Positions 54,003 to 62,530 of a stretch of DNA of 64,000 nt are shown piece by piece. This DNA comes from Calothrix sp. PCC 7716 (GTDB taxonomy: Bacteria > Cyanobacteriota > Cyanobacteriia > Cyanobacteriales > Nostocaceae), in assembly GCF_019977735.1 (NCBI RefSeq), contig NZ_AP025020.1, positions 1 through 64,000 on the forward strand, in the 5' to 3' direction. The notes under the pieces were generated by a model, which did not search any database, had not been told where the DNA came from, and worked only from the letters and a program-made list of their open reading frames with translations. The first letter of the stretch is position 1. Each line of letters opens with the position of its first letter. A program made the position numbers and the translations under genes.

Positions 54003-55104
54003 CACACTAAGTATTGATATGTTCTCCAAGTTGCTGCCCATCCAGATTGACCCTGAGTTTCAGCAACTAATTCCACCCCCACATCCATCAGAATTATTTC
54101 AGCTTGAAACCAATATATTCGAAGCTGGTTGCCTTGAACCACTGATTATTTGGCGCCAAACAGGAATCTTGCTTGATGGACATAACCGCTATGCCATCTG
54201 TCAAAAGTTACAAATACCGTATTCAGTTGTAGAAATTGACCTTTTCTCAAGAGATGCAGCACTCGCTTGGATTGCCAATCATCAACTCGGAAAACGCAAC
54301 GTCACCCCAGAAGTCGCTTCCTATCTAAGAGGTAAATGTTATCTCCACTCAAAAGGCAACCGTAACGCAAATCTGAAACAGAATCAACCGAACGGAAAAA
54401 ATTTCCTATCGGTAGAAGATGAACATCAGGACTCACCGAACGGAAAAAATTTCCTATCGGTGGACGTAGCAAAGCAATTGGGACAACAATATAAAGTTAC
54501 CGACCGTACCATCCGTAACGACGCGCTCTTTGCTGGCGCAATTGATACAATATCAGATACTCTTGGTAGCAACATCAAAAACGACATTTTCCTTCGTAAT
54601 GCTAGGTTAACCAAAAAAGAAATCCTTTCCTTAGCAGTAACAGCACGTAAAGAAGGTGTAGCAGTTGCACGAACTGTACTTGATAACAAACTTAACAAAA
54701 CCGATATCGTCCAGCAAATCATCAATAAAAAGCGTGTCCCAAACCCCCATTATAAAGGTCAAGTTTGTCAAATAATTGCTTTTAGGGCGCCTGAACTGAA
54801 AAAATTTGCAAACTGTTGGTGCATAATAAATCAGGTTAACGAACACACCTGTAACATTACAACTTGGAGAGAGGATATTGAAACGGTGAAACCTGAAAAT
54901 CTCAAACCACTCGAATGTGCGGATGAAGAAGGCGCCGCGCGAAACCACAAGCGCATTCGTCAATTAGCCGATAAAGTCTTTATTGACTATGAACCTATGC
55001 ACGTTGCAGCAGTAGAAGCACTAGCATTTGTAAAAGACCCTTCACAGTTAACACCAAGACAAGAGCGTTTGCTCCAGTTTTTAGAAAAGGAGTACAATTT
55101 ATAA
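53995..55104 (+). CDS. ParB/Spo0J-like protein with duplicated insert
   Basis: 369 residues from the ATG 53995 (MVNTLSIDMFSK), which overlaps the dnaB stop; the open frame starts earlier inside dnaB, but that part is unlikely to be used. ParB N-domain hallmarks are ETNIFEAGCLEPLIIW, GILLDGHNRYAIC, DAALAWIANHQLGKRN and VTPEVASYLRGKCY. An HTH-like region is AKQLGQQYKVTDRTIRNDAL. Between them lies a repeated PNGKNFLSV motif caused by a 26-bp DNA duplication. The C-terminal ~150 residues are unassigned. It may serve in partition or as a regulator. Confidence 0.75.
   Translation: MVNTLSIDMFSKLLPIQIDPEFQQLIPPPHPSELFQLETNIFEAGCLEPLIIWRQTGILLDGHNRYAICQKLQIPYSVVEIDLFSRDAALAWIANHQLGKRNVTPEVASYLRGKCYLHSKGNRNANLKQNQPNGKNFLSVEDEHQDSPNGKNFLSVDVAKQLGQQYKVTDRTIRNDALFAGAIDTISDTLGSNIKNDIFLRNARLTKKEILSLAVTARKEGVAVARTVLDNKLNKTDIVQQIINKKRVPNPHYKGQVCQIIAFRAPELKKFANCWCIINQVNEHTCNITTWREDIETVKPENLKPLECADEEGAARNHKRIRQLADKVFIDYEPMHVAAVEALAFVKDPSQLTPRQERLLQFLEKEYNL
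54388..54461 (+). repeat. Directly repeated 26-bp unit inside the ParB-like gene
   Basis: A 26-bp sequence beginning CCGAACGGAAAAAATTTCC and ending TATCGGT occurs at 54388-54413 and 54436-54461, 48 bp apart, both in the same reading frame. The unit has partial dyad ends (CCGA/TCGG). It looks like a small inserted repeat that was duplicated. Confidence 0.85.
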
Positions 55105-55132
55105 TTCGTGCCAAATGGACGTAAATACCGTA

Positions 55133-55186
55133 GGGGCAGGTTAACCCACAGCCTTCAACCACATTACAACCTCGTAAACCTGCCCC
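55133..55186. terminator. Inverted repeat GGGGCAGGTT / AACCTGCCCC after the ParB-like gene
   Basis: Ten-bp perfect arms at 55133-55142 and 55177-55186 with a 34-base loop. It lies shortly after the ParB-like stop and before a decayed AAA gene. The long loop makes a terminator less certain; it may be a dispersed repeat. Confidence 0.45.
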
Positions 55187-55213
55187 AAAACGGCGCCGAA
55201 TATCATATATATT

Positions 55214-55724
55214 GTGGTCAACGCAAAATTTAACATACAAACATCTGCTCCCTGTATTTTAGTACTAGAGGATTTAGATTCTTTATTAACAGACGAAAAT
55301 CGTTCTTTCTTTTTAAACGAGCTAGATGGCTTTGCTGCTAACGAGGGAATTGTTACTATTGCTAGTACAAATCATCCCGAACGTTTAGACCCAGCTATTC
55401 GTGACCGTCCTAGTCGCTTTGACCGTAAATATCATTTCGACTTGCCAGATAACTCAGTACGACAAGCTTATATCACACTGTGGAACGAGCAGCTAAAAAC
55501 TGCAATGCGTTTGTCACTCTTATGCTATCAGTCGAATAGCAGCCCAAACCGATGGATTTTCCTTTGCCTATCTCAAAGAACTGTTTCTATCATCCATGAT
55601 TCGCTGGATGGGCGCCATGACAATTACTGGGATAGAAAAAATTATGGTTTCTCAAATAACTATTTTACAGGAACAAATGAATACTGCTAACAGTGAAGGT
55701 GCAGAAGAAACTACCAGAAAATAG
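55214..55724 (+). pseudogene. Decayed AAA+ ATPase fragment
   Basis: The first frame encodes the second half of a BCS1/FtsH-like AAA module: CILVLEDLDSLLTDENRSFF (Walker B with Glu-Asp), LNELDGFAANEGIVTIASTN (sensor 1), HPERLDPAIRDRPSRFDRKY (arginine finger). Walker A and everything before it are missing. Near 55510-55530 the frame shifts; the continuation TDGFSFAYLKELFLSSMIRW and EQMNTANSEGAEETTRK ends at the TAG 55722-55724. So it is both 5'-truncated and frameshifted. No partner piece is in the window. Confidence 0.8.
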
Positions 55725-55788
55725 AATTTAAATTTCAAGTCTGCAAAAATAATCTATGTAAATAGTAAACTGCACGTGGAGGTAGTTG

Positions 55789-56316
55789 TTGAAATTATTA
55801 GAAACTTCTCGTCTTATAGTCCGCCATTTTGAACCAGAGGATGCCGAAGCATTATTCAGAATACATAGTAATCCCAAGGTGGCGCAACATATGGGTGATG
55901 GAAAGCCGCTAACATATGAACGTTGTGTCAAGTGGATTGAGATTTCTATGCAAAATTATCAAAATAAAGGTTTCGGCGCCTCGGCAGTGGTAGAAAAAAG
56001 TACAGGCGAACTGATTGGGTGTTGTGGAATTATTTACGATTCAGAACGGAGCGAACCAGAAATTCCAGAAATTATTTACAGCTTTGACCCAAAGATATGG
56101 GGACAAGGTTTAGCTAGCGAAATTGTCCCAACTATGCTTGACTACGGGTTACAACGGTGTGGGTTACAACCTATTCTTGCAACTATTGCGCCTGAAAACT
56201 TGGCTTCACAGCGTGTTGTTGAAAAAGCTGGGATGGTGTTTGACCGAGAAGAAATCGAATCGGATGGGTTGCCTTCATTGATATACTTCATTGAAAGGAA
56301 CGTTAAACTAAATTAA
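55789..56316 (+). CDS. RimJ/RimL-type GNAT acetyltransferase
   Basis: About 176 residues. Two adjacent TTG codons (55786 and 55789) follow GGAGG at 55778-55782; the second has the better spacing. It opens LETSRLIVRHFEPEDAEALF, then GKPLTYERCVKWIEISMQNY, IGCCGIIYDSE and the CoA-binding WGQGLASEIVPTMLDYGLQR, ending in LASQRVVEKAGMVFDREEIE, the standard RimJ/RimL pattern for acetylation of amino groups. Substrate unknown. Confidence 0.88.
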   Translation: MKLLETSRLIVRHFEPEDAEALFRIHSNPKVAQHMGDGKPLTYERCVKWIEISMQNYQNKGFGASAVVEKSTGELIGCCGIIYDSERSEPEIPEIIYSFDPKIWGQGLASEIVPTMLDYGLQRCGLQPILATIAPENLASQRVVEKAGMVFDREEIESDGLPSLIYFIERNVKLN

Positions 56317-56383
56317 CCGGGTGTTTCACAATTTATAAAAGGATGGGCATTATAAAAACTTTGACTAGTGTCGGGGGTAAAAT

Positions 56384-56887
56384 ATGCGTTTGCAACATGA
56401 AATAGATGTTTTTTCTGCTGTAATTAAAGATAAAAGTTATGGTATATCAGGAATTTTTTTAGTTGAAGCATCAGTTGAGATTTTATCACAAAATCTTCTT
56501 GAAAATAAAAGTTTTGAGAATCTGAATTTTCAAAAGCTATCAACTTGCGGGTCTTATTTTACAGGTGTATACGACTTGCAACAAGAGACTTATGATGATT
56601 GGGTTTCAATCAACAATCAAACATATTCATTAGCTCCTTGGGTGAAAAATCATCAACTTACTTTAATTTCCGAAGAAGAATATAATCAATACTGTTTAAG
56701 TGGTGAATATAATTCGTCTGGTTTTTACCGTCTAACTAGACCAGGGTTTTCTAAAAATTTTTCACAAGCATTGATTCAGATATATGGTTATTGCCCAATT
56801 GCTTTTTCCTTTGGAAGCGTAATTTATCTTGAAAGAGTTAGCGAAAAATGGTGTACTTTATCATCTTATGGTTTGTATAATCAATAA
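56384..56887 (+). CDS. Hypothetical protein, 167 aa
   Basis: No family recognised. It opens MRLQHEIDVFSAVIKDKSYG and has many aromatic residues (TGVYDLQQETYDDWVSINNQ, GFYRLTRPGFSKNFSQALIQ). The size and composition recall small immunity or SMI1-like proteins, but no toxin neighbour is seen. It is preceded by GGGGGTAAAAT and has an intact frame. Confidence 0.5.
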   Translation: MRLQHEIDVFSAVIKDKSYGISGIFLVEASVEILSQNLLENKSFENLNFQKLSTCGSYFTGVYDLQQETYDDWVSINNQTYSLAPWVKNHQLTLISEEEYNQYCLSGEYNSSGFYRLTRPGFSKNFSQALIQIYGYCPIAFSFGSVIYLERVSEKWCTLSSYGLYNQ

Positions 56888-57054
56888 CTAAACTACCAAA
56901 AATTGCTATGTATTGCATATCTTATTATTTTTCATGGAAAATAACTTGTCGAGTCAATGCCAAAATTTTATAACTAAAAATATCCAAATGGAACTGTCAT
57001 GCTAAAACTAAGATTAATCCTAGAAATGCACAAACCTTGAAATAGAAAATAAGT

Positions 57055-58206
57055 TTATATATTCTGCATTTCCAGAATATAGGTGTTATTATCATAGTTA
57101 TTAATTCCGTCAGGAGGGTCAAATCGGAAGCCTCCAAAAATAATCATTTGATTATTAAATTGTATAGTAGAATGTCCATGTCTAGGAGTAGGAAAATTTC
57201 CGTCAGCTTGAGGAATAATAGCACGATAAATTCCATTAGTAACAGACCCAGTAACAGGTAAATTTAGCAAAAGTAAATTATCAATCGTAGCATGACTAAG
57301 ACCATCTTGTGCTGCTACTCCGCTAAAAATAACTAGGTTATTTCCAAATTCCCCATAACCGCCAACAGTTCGACCTGGATAAAAAAAATAGTCAATATCT
57401 TCGTAATCTTCATCTTCGTAATCTTCATCTTCATCACTATTCGACAAAGATAAAATAGTTTTACCACTATAATTTTCAATTGTGGGCGCCAATTCGGCTT
57501 TCTGCCATTGCAATCCTAGTAAATTTGTAAAATCCAAATCAGTTAAATTTAAAGTTAAAATATCTGAGCAGAATCCTTCGTAGGCACCATCTCCAAAAAA
57601 TTTGATTAATGTATTGTCACGAACTACCAATCCACTCGAAGCAGAACCAATAGAACTTTTAGCTTCTAGCTTTAGCCAAGACATTGTGGTTAAATCGAGA
57701 AGATGAAGGTTGTCGTATGAAAAGTATATATCACGGTAGCCCCCATAAATAAATAATTTATCTTTAAATAAGGCTGCACTATGATGAGAACGAGCAACTG
57801 GTGGAGTCCCATTAGGAATAACTCGCGACCAATGCCACGTTTTTAGTTCGAGAATATAAACATCTGTATCGTTACAAATATATCCTCCTGGTATCTGTTC
57901 AAAATATCCTCCCCACACCACCATTTGTTCTTTATTTAATACAGCAGTATGAAAACTTCTGCTGGGAGGAATTTCACCTGATACTTGTGGTTTTTCCCAA
58001 GTCCAAGATTCGAGGTTGAGTATATGAACATCGTTGAGAGTTTTATTAGTTTCGTTATCTTCTCCAGCAAAAATAATCATGGAGTTTTGATATCGAATTG
58101 CAGAGTGTCCGTATCTACTTTGAGGGGGATTTCCTTGAATTTGAGGAAATTTCCAGATAAAATGAGGAGGCTGCGATACTAATTGTGAATCATTTGACGA
58201 TAACAT
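57055..58206 (-). CDS. Kelch-repeat beta-propeller protein
   Basis: 383 residues with Kelch motifs: PPQSRYGHSAIRYQNSMIIF, GEIPPSRSFHTAVLNKEQMV, VARSHHSAALFKDKLFIYGG and PTPRHGHSTIQFNNQMIIFG, each followed by the W-and-L pattern (LNLESWTWEKP; LELKTWHWSRV; LDLTTMSWLKL). No signal peptide. A short acidic repeat (DEDEDYEDEDYEDIDYFF) interrupts the array at about 255-275. Likely a binding scaffold. Confidence 0.85.
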   Translation of the reverse strand: MLSSNDSQLVSQPPHFIWKFPQIQGNPPQSRYGHSAIRYQNSMIIFAGEDNETNKTLNDVHILNLESWTWEKPQVSGEIPPSRSFHTAVLNKEQMVVWGGYFEQIPGGYICNDTDVYILELKTWHWSRVIPNGTPPVARSHHSAALFKDKLFIYGGYRDIYFSYDNLHLLDLTTMSWLKLEAKSSIGSASSGLVVRDNTLIKFFGDGAYEGFCSDILTLNLTDLDFTNLLGLQWQKAELAPTIENYSGKTILSLSNSDEDEDYEDEDYEDIDYFFYPGRTVGGYGEFGNNLVIFSGVAAQDGLSHATIDNLLLLNLPVTGSVTNGIYRAIIPQADGNFPTPRHGHSTIQFNNQMIIFGGFRFDPPDGINNYDNNTYILEMQNI

Positions 58207-58557
58207 TGATTTTTCACCTAATAAGCTTTCTTAAAGAACAACTACCAATTAGTCAATACTTACACATATTTATGTGAACAGCTACCGTACTACTAACTTC
58301 TATCTCCCTTTTCCTTCTACCCTCTGCCAAAAACAAATGCCAGAGTTATCACCAAAAGTGAGCGAGAACTAAAAGTTAGGGGATTCCCTCAAGTACCAGA
58401 GCTTATCAACTCTATATCTACCTATCAAATCAAGCATTTCAACTTATTAATAGCTTGAGATGCTTGGGGGAATCCATCTAAGATAAAAAATAGATATACA
58501 AGCGCGGATTTATCTCTCATATATTGACCGCTTGTACGTATTTGTACTTTTGTTATT
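58207..58557. other. Intergenic region with overlapping stem-loops
   Basis: 351 bp without a gene between two divergent genes. It contains the alternative stem structures described at 58381-58475; the rest is unremarkable AT-rich sequence. Confidence 0.4.
58381..58475. other. Two overlapping inverted repeats that cannot pair at once
   Basis: Outer pair: GGATTCCCTCAAG (58381-58393) with CTTGGGGGAATCC (58463-58475), one mismatch. Inner pair: CAAGCATTTCAA (58431-58442) with TTGAGATGCTTG (58455-58466), one mismatch. They share the CTTG at 58463-58466. About 80 bp upstream of the CPCC gene. Confidence 0.5.
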
Positions 58558-59253
58558 ATGGAAGATAAAATCAATAAACTTTACCCTTGTGCTTGTTGTG
58601 GTTACTTAACTTTAGAATCACAGCCACCTGGTACTTATATTTTCTGTCCAATTTGTTTTTGGGTTGATGAACCAGAAAATTCTAATTGGATAGGTAATCG
58701 TTTTCTTTCTTTGCGTCAAGCACAACTTAATTTCATCGAGTTCGGCGCCTGTGACAAGGAATGGTTAGATTATGTTCGTCGTCCGACTGAAGCAGATATT
58801 CGTTCAGCTAACTGGCAACCCATAGAGCATATACTAGAAAATAATAGACTAAAATTAATTGAAAAAATTCATAAAGCTTTTAATGATGTTAAACGTGAAA
58901 ATGGTCTTTCTTTACATGGAGCAAGAGCGCTTGATGATTGGTGTAGCATGGAAGAAGCAAGAAAAGTAAGTCAAAAAACGCCTGAACAACAAAAATGGCA
59001 AGATATTTCTAAAGAATTAATAGAAGAGTTAGGAGATTCTTTTGGGTTTTTAGACCCAAAAGGATTTCGCTACTATTTACCCGCTTTTCTGATTTATTCG
59101 CTCAATTATAACAGCGGTTATGCATTTATCGACTATATATATTTTGCATTTGCATATCAACCTAAATATTATCAAGAACGTTTAGCTTTGCTTAACAAAG
59201 AGCAATTAGAAGTTACCCAAGAATATGTAAAATTAAAAGATAGTTATACTTAG
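58558..59253 (+). CDS. CPCC-type cysteine-rich protein with extra C-terminal domain
   Basis: 231 residues. The N-terminal domain matches the Cys_rich_CPCC family: LYPCACCGYLTL, YIFCPICFWVDEPEN, FLSLRQAQLNFIEFGAC, with two CxxC pairs presumably binding a metal. The remaining ~130 residues (EEARKVSQKTPEQQKWQDIS; FRYYLPAFLIYSLNYNSGYA) look like a separate immunity-like helical domain of the DUF6714 type; this part is from memory and uncertain. Such proteins are frequently near toxin systems, but none is evident. Confidence 0.7.
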   Translation: MEDKINKLYPCACCGYLTLESQPPGTYIFCPICFWVDEPENSNWIGNRFLSLRQAQLNFIEFGACDKEWLDYVRRPTEADIRSANWQPIEHILENNRLKLIEKIHKAFNDVKRENGLSLHGARALDDWCSMEEARKVSQKTPEQQKWQDISKELIEELGDSFGFLDPKGFRYYLPAFLIYSLNYNSGYAFIDYIYFAFAYQPKYYQERLALLNKEQLEVTQEYVKLKDSYT

Positions 59254-59277
59254 TTAATATTGCTATTAAATTAACAT

Positions 59278-59850
59278 TTAATCATGATAAACGTTTCGTT
59301 CTTTCGTAGTCACTTTTTCTTCAATATCTATATGGATGGTATACTGTACCCAAGCAAAGTCCCACCAACCAGCCCTACCATCATCACCATATAGCAAGAT
59401 TTGATTATCAGAGTTGGCTGGATTACCTAGCAATTTAATCACTTTTTCTTTACTCATACCTGTTTGAATTGACTTGAATTTTTCTTCGGAAAATTCTTTT
59501 GGTAAAATCGTATCTATTAAAGGATTATTTTGATAATAGCATTCTGACTTCAGCAATGCGATATCTCCGATACTCCAGCAAAAAATATTATGACTGTATA
59601 GGTAAAAAGGAACATGGAAAATAACAGCCATTGCTAATATTATAAATATTAAATAGCCTGCTTTTTTCCATTTCCATACACAAGCACCACAAATGACGGA
59701 TACTACTGGTCCAATAATCCAAAGTAGGGGAAAAGATTCCTTGGTCGGTAAATAAACTAATGTTGGACTAGAAAGAAAGGCAAGGAATAAGATTAATGAA
59801 ACAGATGCAATTGTAATTGTCAGACGAATAATTAGTGATACTAGAGGCAT
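59278..59850 (-). CDS. Membrane protein with BamE/SmpA-like C-terminal segment
   Basis: 190 residues. Four hydrophobic segments in the first half (LTITIASVSLILFLAFLSSP; LLWIIGPVVSVICGACVWKW; YLIFIILAMAVIFHVPFYLY) precede a soluble end with FKSIQTGMSKEKVIKLLGNP, the SmpA/OmlA motif (GMS.E.V...LG.P), then LLYGDDGRAGWWDFAWVQYT. Function unknown; the BamE-like motif also occurs in many unrelated small lipoproteins. Confidence 0.55.
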   Translation of the reverse strand: MPLVSLIIRLTITIASVSLILFLAFLSSPTLVYLPTKESFPLLWIIGPVVSVICGACVWKWKKAGYLIFIILAMAVIFHVPFYLYSHNIFCWSIGDIALLKSECYYQNNPLIDTILPKEFSEEKFKSIQTGMSKEKVIKLLGNPANSDNQILLYGDDGRAGWWDFAWVQYTIHIDIEEKVTTKERNVYHD

Positions 59851-59942
59851 AGCGAAGAATGAAAAATTATTAATTATTATGTACTATCAAAGTAACTATA
59901 TATATATTTCCCAAAAACTTTGTCTAAACAACACTGAAATCA

Positions 59943-60004
59943 CAAATTTTGACAAAAATCGGCGTAATGCTACTGATGGTAATAAAAAACCACGGAAAAT
60001 GTGG
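59943..60004 (+). pseudogene. Short relic of cytochrome P450 sequence
   Basis: The intergenic stretch at 59966-59993 is identical over 28 bp to 63796-63823 inside the P450 reading frame (starting AATGCTACTGATGG), and similar on both sides (AAAAATCGGCGT versus AAAAATCGACGC; later ATGTGGT in both). It has no start, frame or neighbours of its own and is best read as a fragment left from a duplication or recombination of the P450 gene. Confidence 0.7.
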
Positions 60005-60118
60005 TATGTATTTTAGTTTACCAATAGTTTTGGGAATTTTAAATATATACAGGACGGGAGCAAAAATCCCAGAAGTAAAGTTTCTGTACGTAATTTCTAA
60101 TATAGTTCAATACAAAGC

Positions 60119-60898
60119 ATGAAAATCTTAACTAAAACTGACGAGCAGTTAGTATTGCAGCATAAACCAATTATTCAATGGTGTGGGTTGATACAGATTC
60201 TTGCGTTTGTTTCATACTTATGGTATTCAGTCATCTTAGGGACAAATGTTGCTACCAAATTAAGCTGCAATCGTTTTTCAGAAAACCAAGTTGATTGTAA
60301 ACTCGAACGTTTGAACACAGTTGCGAGCATAGAGACATTAAAAATATTTTCACCTCAAGCTGCTAAGATTGTTAAAGAAGAGGTTCGCTCTAACTATTAT
60401 CATTACCAGGTTCTAATCCTTACCAGTTCTTCTGAATATTCTTTATTACCACCAATATCATCTGGTGATGAAGAACCAAAAAATCAGCAAGTTGCTGACC
60501 AAATTAATCAATTTATCGCTAACAAAAAAAATACTTTAGAGATAACACAAGAACAATGGAAAGCAGTTAGCTTGAATATTGCATTTGCGCTTATAACTAC
60601 TTTAATTTTGACTCCAAGTATTGCCTACTGTGTGATAGCTCCCATGACTAAATGTACTTTCGATAAAAAAGTAAATAAGCTTATTATAAAGAGGAAAAGA
60701 ATATTTAATCAAAAAACATTCGAGTATCCATTAAACAATATTGAACAAGTTCATATACAGCCTTATTTTAAGTCTCATTTTCAAGTCGCTCGTCTTGCAC
60801 TAATGTTAACATCTCAAGAAGAAGTTATACTTCATCATAACTACTTATCGAATAAAGATGTTAGAGATTTATTAGAGAGTATTAAATCTTTTATATAA
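60119..60898 (+). CDS. Two-TM membrane protein of unknown function
   Basis: 259 residues. The first transmembrane helix is at about 22-40 (GLIQILAFVSYLWYSVI). A segment with two Cys (LSCNRFSENQVDCKLERLNT) and a soluble part (YHYQVLILTSSSEYSLLPPI) follow. The second helix is near 150-172 (NIAFALITTLILTPSIAYCV), then a PH-like strand-rich end (FDKKVNKLIIKRKRIFNQKT; EYPLNNIEQVHIQPYFKSH). I recall similar hypothetical proteins in cyanobacteria. Immediately upstream lies the P450 relic. Confidence 0.5.
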   Translation: MKILTKTDEQLVLQHKPIIQWCGLIQILAFVSYLWYSVILGTNVATKLSCNRFSENQVDCKLERLNTVASIETLKIFSPQAAKIVKEEVRSNYYHYQVLILTSSSEYSLLPPISSGDEEPKNQQVADQINQFIANKKNTLEITQEQWKAVSLNIAFALITTLILTPSIAYCVIAPMTKCTFDKKVNKLIIKRKRIFNQKTFEYPLNNIEQVHIQPYFKSHFQVARLALMLTSQEEVILHHNYLSNKDVRDLLESIKSFI

Positions 60899-61112
60899 GC
60901 TGCTGAAGTCTTTTAAAAGCCTATATAGGGTAAATCAATAAATATTTCCGAGTATTCTCTCTCACAATTCCATCAACTATAATATTTGGGTCATGGTCAC
61001 TACCTCGACTTTGGTAATCTATAACTTCATCTTCTGTTTCCTTACCAAAAAACCATCAACTGTTACAAATAGGGGTGTTTTGTTTTTTCCTATTTTATTA
61101 GAAGTTTGTAAT

Positions 61113-61556
61113 TTACAGTGTCGGGTTGTAAGGTACAACCTTCTCTTGTTGGTCTGGGTCATTACGAGCAGCTAGTACAATAACAGGTTCTGTTGCACTC
61201 AAATTCCGAGGTTGATGCGGAACACCAGGGGGAGTAAAAATGAAATCTCCTGCTTCACACACTTGGCGCTGCTTAAGTCCTTGCCCATAAAGTATTTCCA
61301 CTTGACCCTTAAGCAGGTAAATAGCTGTTTCATGTAAGGCGTGAAAATGTGGTTCAGCAATTCCACCGGGAGGAATAATTGTTAAATACATTGCAATTCC
61401 TGTGGCGCCTGTCGTGTTTGCACAAATGCCAACAAAATCTGGTAAATGTTGCTTTAACAGCGTTTCCGCATCCGGACGCACAATAATTAGTTCCGTTTGT
61501 TTTTGAGCGAATTGCCCACAGGCTTCAACATTATTAGATACTGTTTTTTCTATCAT
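61113..61556 (-). CDS. Cupin-domain protein
   Basis: 147 residues with a single cupin: GGIAEPHFHALHETAIYLLK (metal-binding HFH...E), GQVEILYGQG, EAGDFIFTPPGVPHQPRNL (G(D)F...P...H). Small stand-alone cupins often tune oxygenases or act as isomerases. It is divergent from the WYL regulator, with the Rieske oxygenase and P450 beyond, so a link to that pathway is plausible but unproven. Confidence 0.85.
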   Translation of the reverse strand: MIEKTVSNNVEACGQFAQKQTELIIVRPDAETLLKQHLPDFVGICANTTGATGIAMYLTIIPPGGIAEPHFHALHETAIYLLKGQVEILYGQGLKQRQVCEAGDFIFTPPGVPHQPRNLSATEPVIVLAARNDPDQQEKVVPYNPTL

Positions 61557-61679
61557 GATAAACCCTAACCCAAATAATTTATAACTCCTTTTCTAATACA
61601 CGCACGGAAAAATCAACTTATGCATCTTTTTATCGATACTCACACCTTTTTATATAAAATACCCATTATTTTTCTTAGC

Positions 61680-61698
61680 CCCCCTTATTAAGGGGGGT
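61680..61698. repeat. CCCCCCTTATTAAGGGGGG palindrome
   Basis: Same palindrome as at about 36928-36946, followed here by GTTGGGGGGATTTA. It lies in the divergent gap between the cupin and WYL regulator genes. Confidence 0.65.
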
Positions 61699-61716
61699 TG
61701 GGGGGATTTAATAATT

Positions 61717-61734
61717 TGCAGCTTCATATTAAAT
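61717..61734. other. Solitary IS630 end sequence
   Basis: TGCAGCTTCATATTAAAT matches, base for base, the complement of the left end of the IS630 element at 35670 (18 bp). No transposase sequence accompanies it. Probably the scar or remnant of a former insertion upstream of the regulator gene. Confidence 0.6.
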
Positions 61735-61796
61735 CCGTCTTAGTGGCATAATAAATACTTATACCGCTTGAAAATTAACATTACTCAATATATTGA

Positions 61797-62504
61797 ATGA
61801 GGAAAGCTGACAGACTCTTCCAATTAGTAAATCTGATTAGAACTCACCAACCTATTACAGCCCAGCAGCTAGCTGAAAGGATTGGTGTTTCTATACGTAC
61901 AATTTACCGATATATCGATGATATTTCGATTAGCGGTATTCCTATATATGGTGAGCCTGGTGTTGGTTACGCAATGGATGAAAATTTTGAATTACCTCCC
62001 CTTACCTTGAACCAAGACGAACTTGCAGCTTTGATGCTTGGCATGGAAATGCTGTCGCGCTCTACTGGAGATGACTTAGCACAAGCAGCAAAAACTCTTT
62101 TAAGCAAAATTGAAGCAGCGTTGCCATCAAGAACTTTAAAACCAATTCATACACCTATTCAAGCACTAGCCAACATTTTAAATGACCAAACTTTAAAACA
62201 TTGGAACAACCTTTATCGAGCCATTCAACAACAAAAAGCAGTTAAAATTGTCTATTTTAGCTTGAATGAGCAATTGTCCGAAAGAATTATTTTCCCGTTG
62301 GGGCTATTTTATTGGGGTGAAAAGTGGATAGTTGGAACATGGTGTGTACTAAGGAATTCATACAGAGATTTCCGTGTTGACCGAATACAAAATCTTGATA
62401 AAGCTGATAATGTTGAGTCTCCAGGGCAAGAAATTAGTCTTGAAGCATACACTCACTTCAATGCTGAGGCTTGGAGAATAGCAAAATTATCTAGTCTCCA
62501 CTGA
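61797..62504 (+). CDS. YafY-type HTH_11 / WYL-domain transcriptional regulator
   Basis: 235 residues. An N-terminal winged HTH (ADRLFQLVNLIRTHQPITAQ, LAERIGVSIRTIYRYIDDIS, ISGIPIYGEPGVGYAMDE) precedes a WYL ligand-binding domain (AIQQQKAVKIVYFSLNEQLS, IIFPLGLFYWGEKWIVGTWC, YRDFRVDRIQNL). It starts at the ATG 61797. It ends 26 bp before the Rieske oxygenase gene, probably one transcript, and is divergent from the cupin gene, so it likely controls this cluster. Confidence 0.9.
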   Translation: MRKADRLFQLVNLIRTHQPITAQQLAERIGVSIRTIYRYIDDISISGIPIYGEPGVGYAMDENFELPPLTLNQDELAALMLGMEMLSRSTGDDLAQAAKTLLSKIEAALPSRTLKPIHTPIQALANILNDQTLKHWNNLYRAIQQQKAVKIVYFSLNEQLSERIIFPLGLFYWGEKWIVGTWCVLRNSYRDFRVDRIQNLDKADNVESPGQEISLEAYTHFNAEAWRIAKLSSLH

Positions 62505-62530
62505 CATCACGCTGTCAGTAGGGTAATTTT

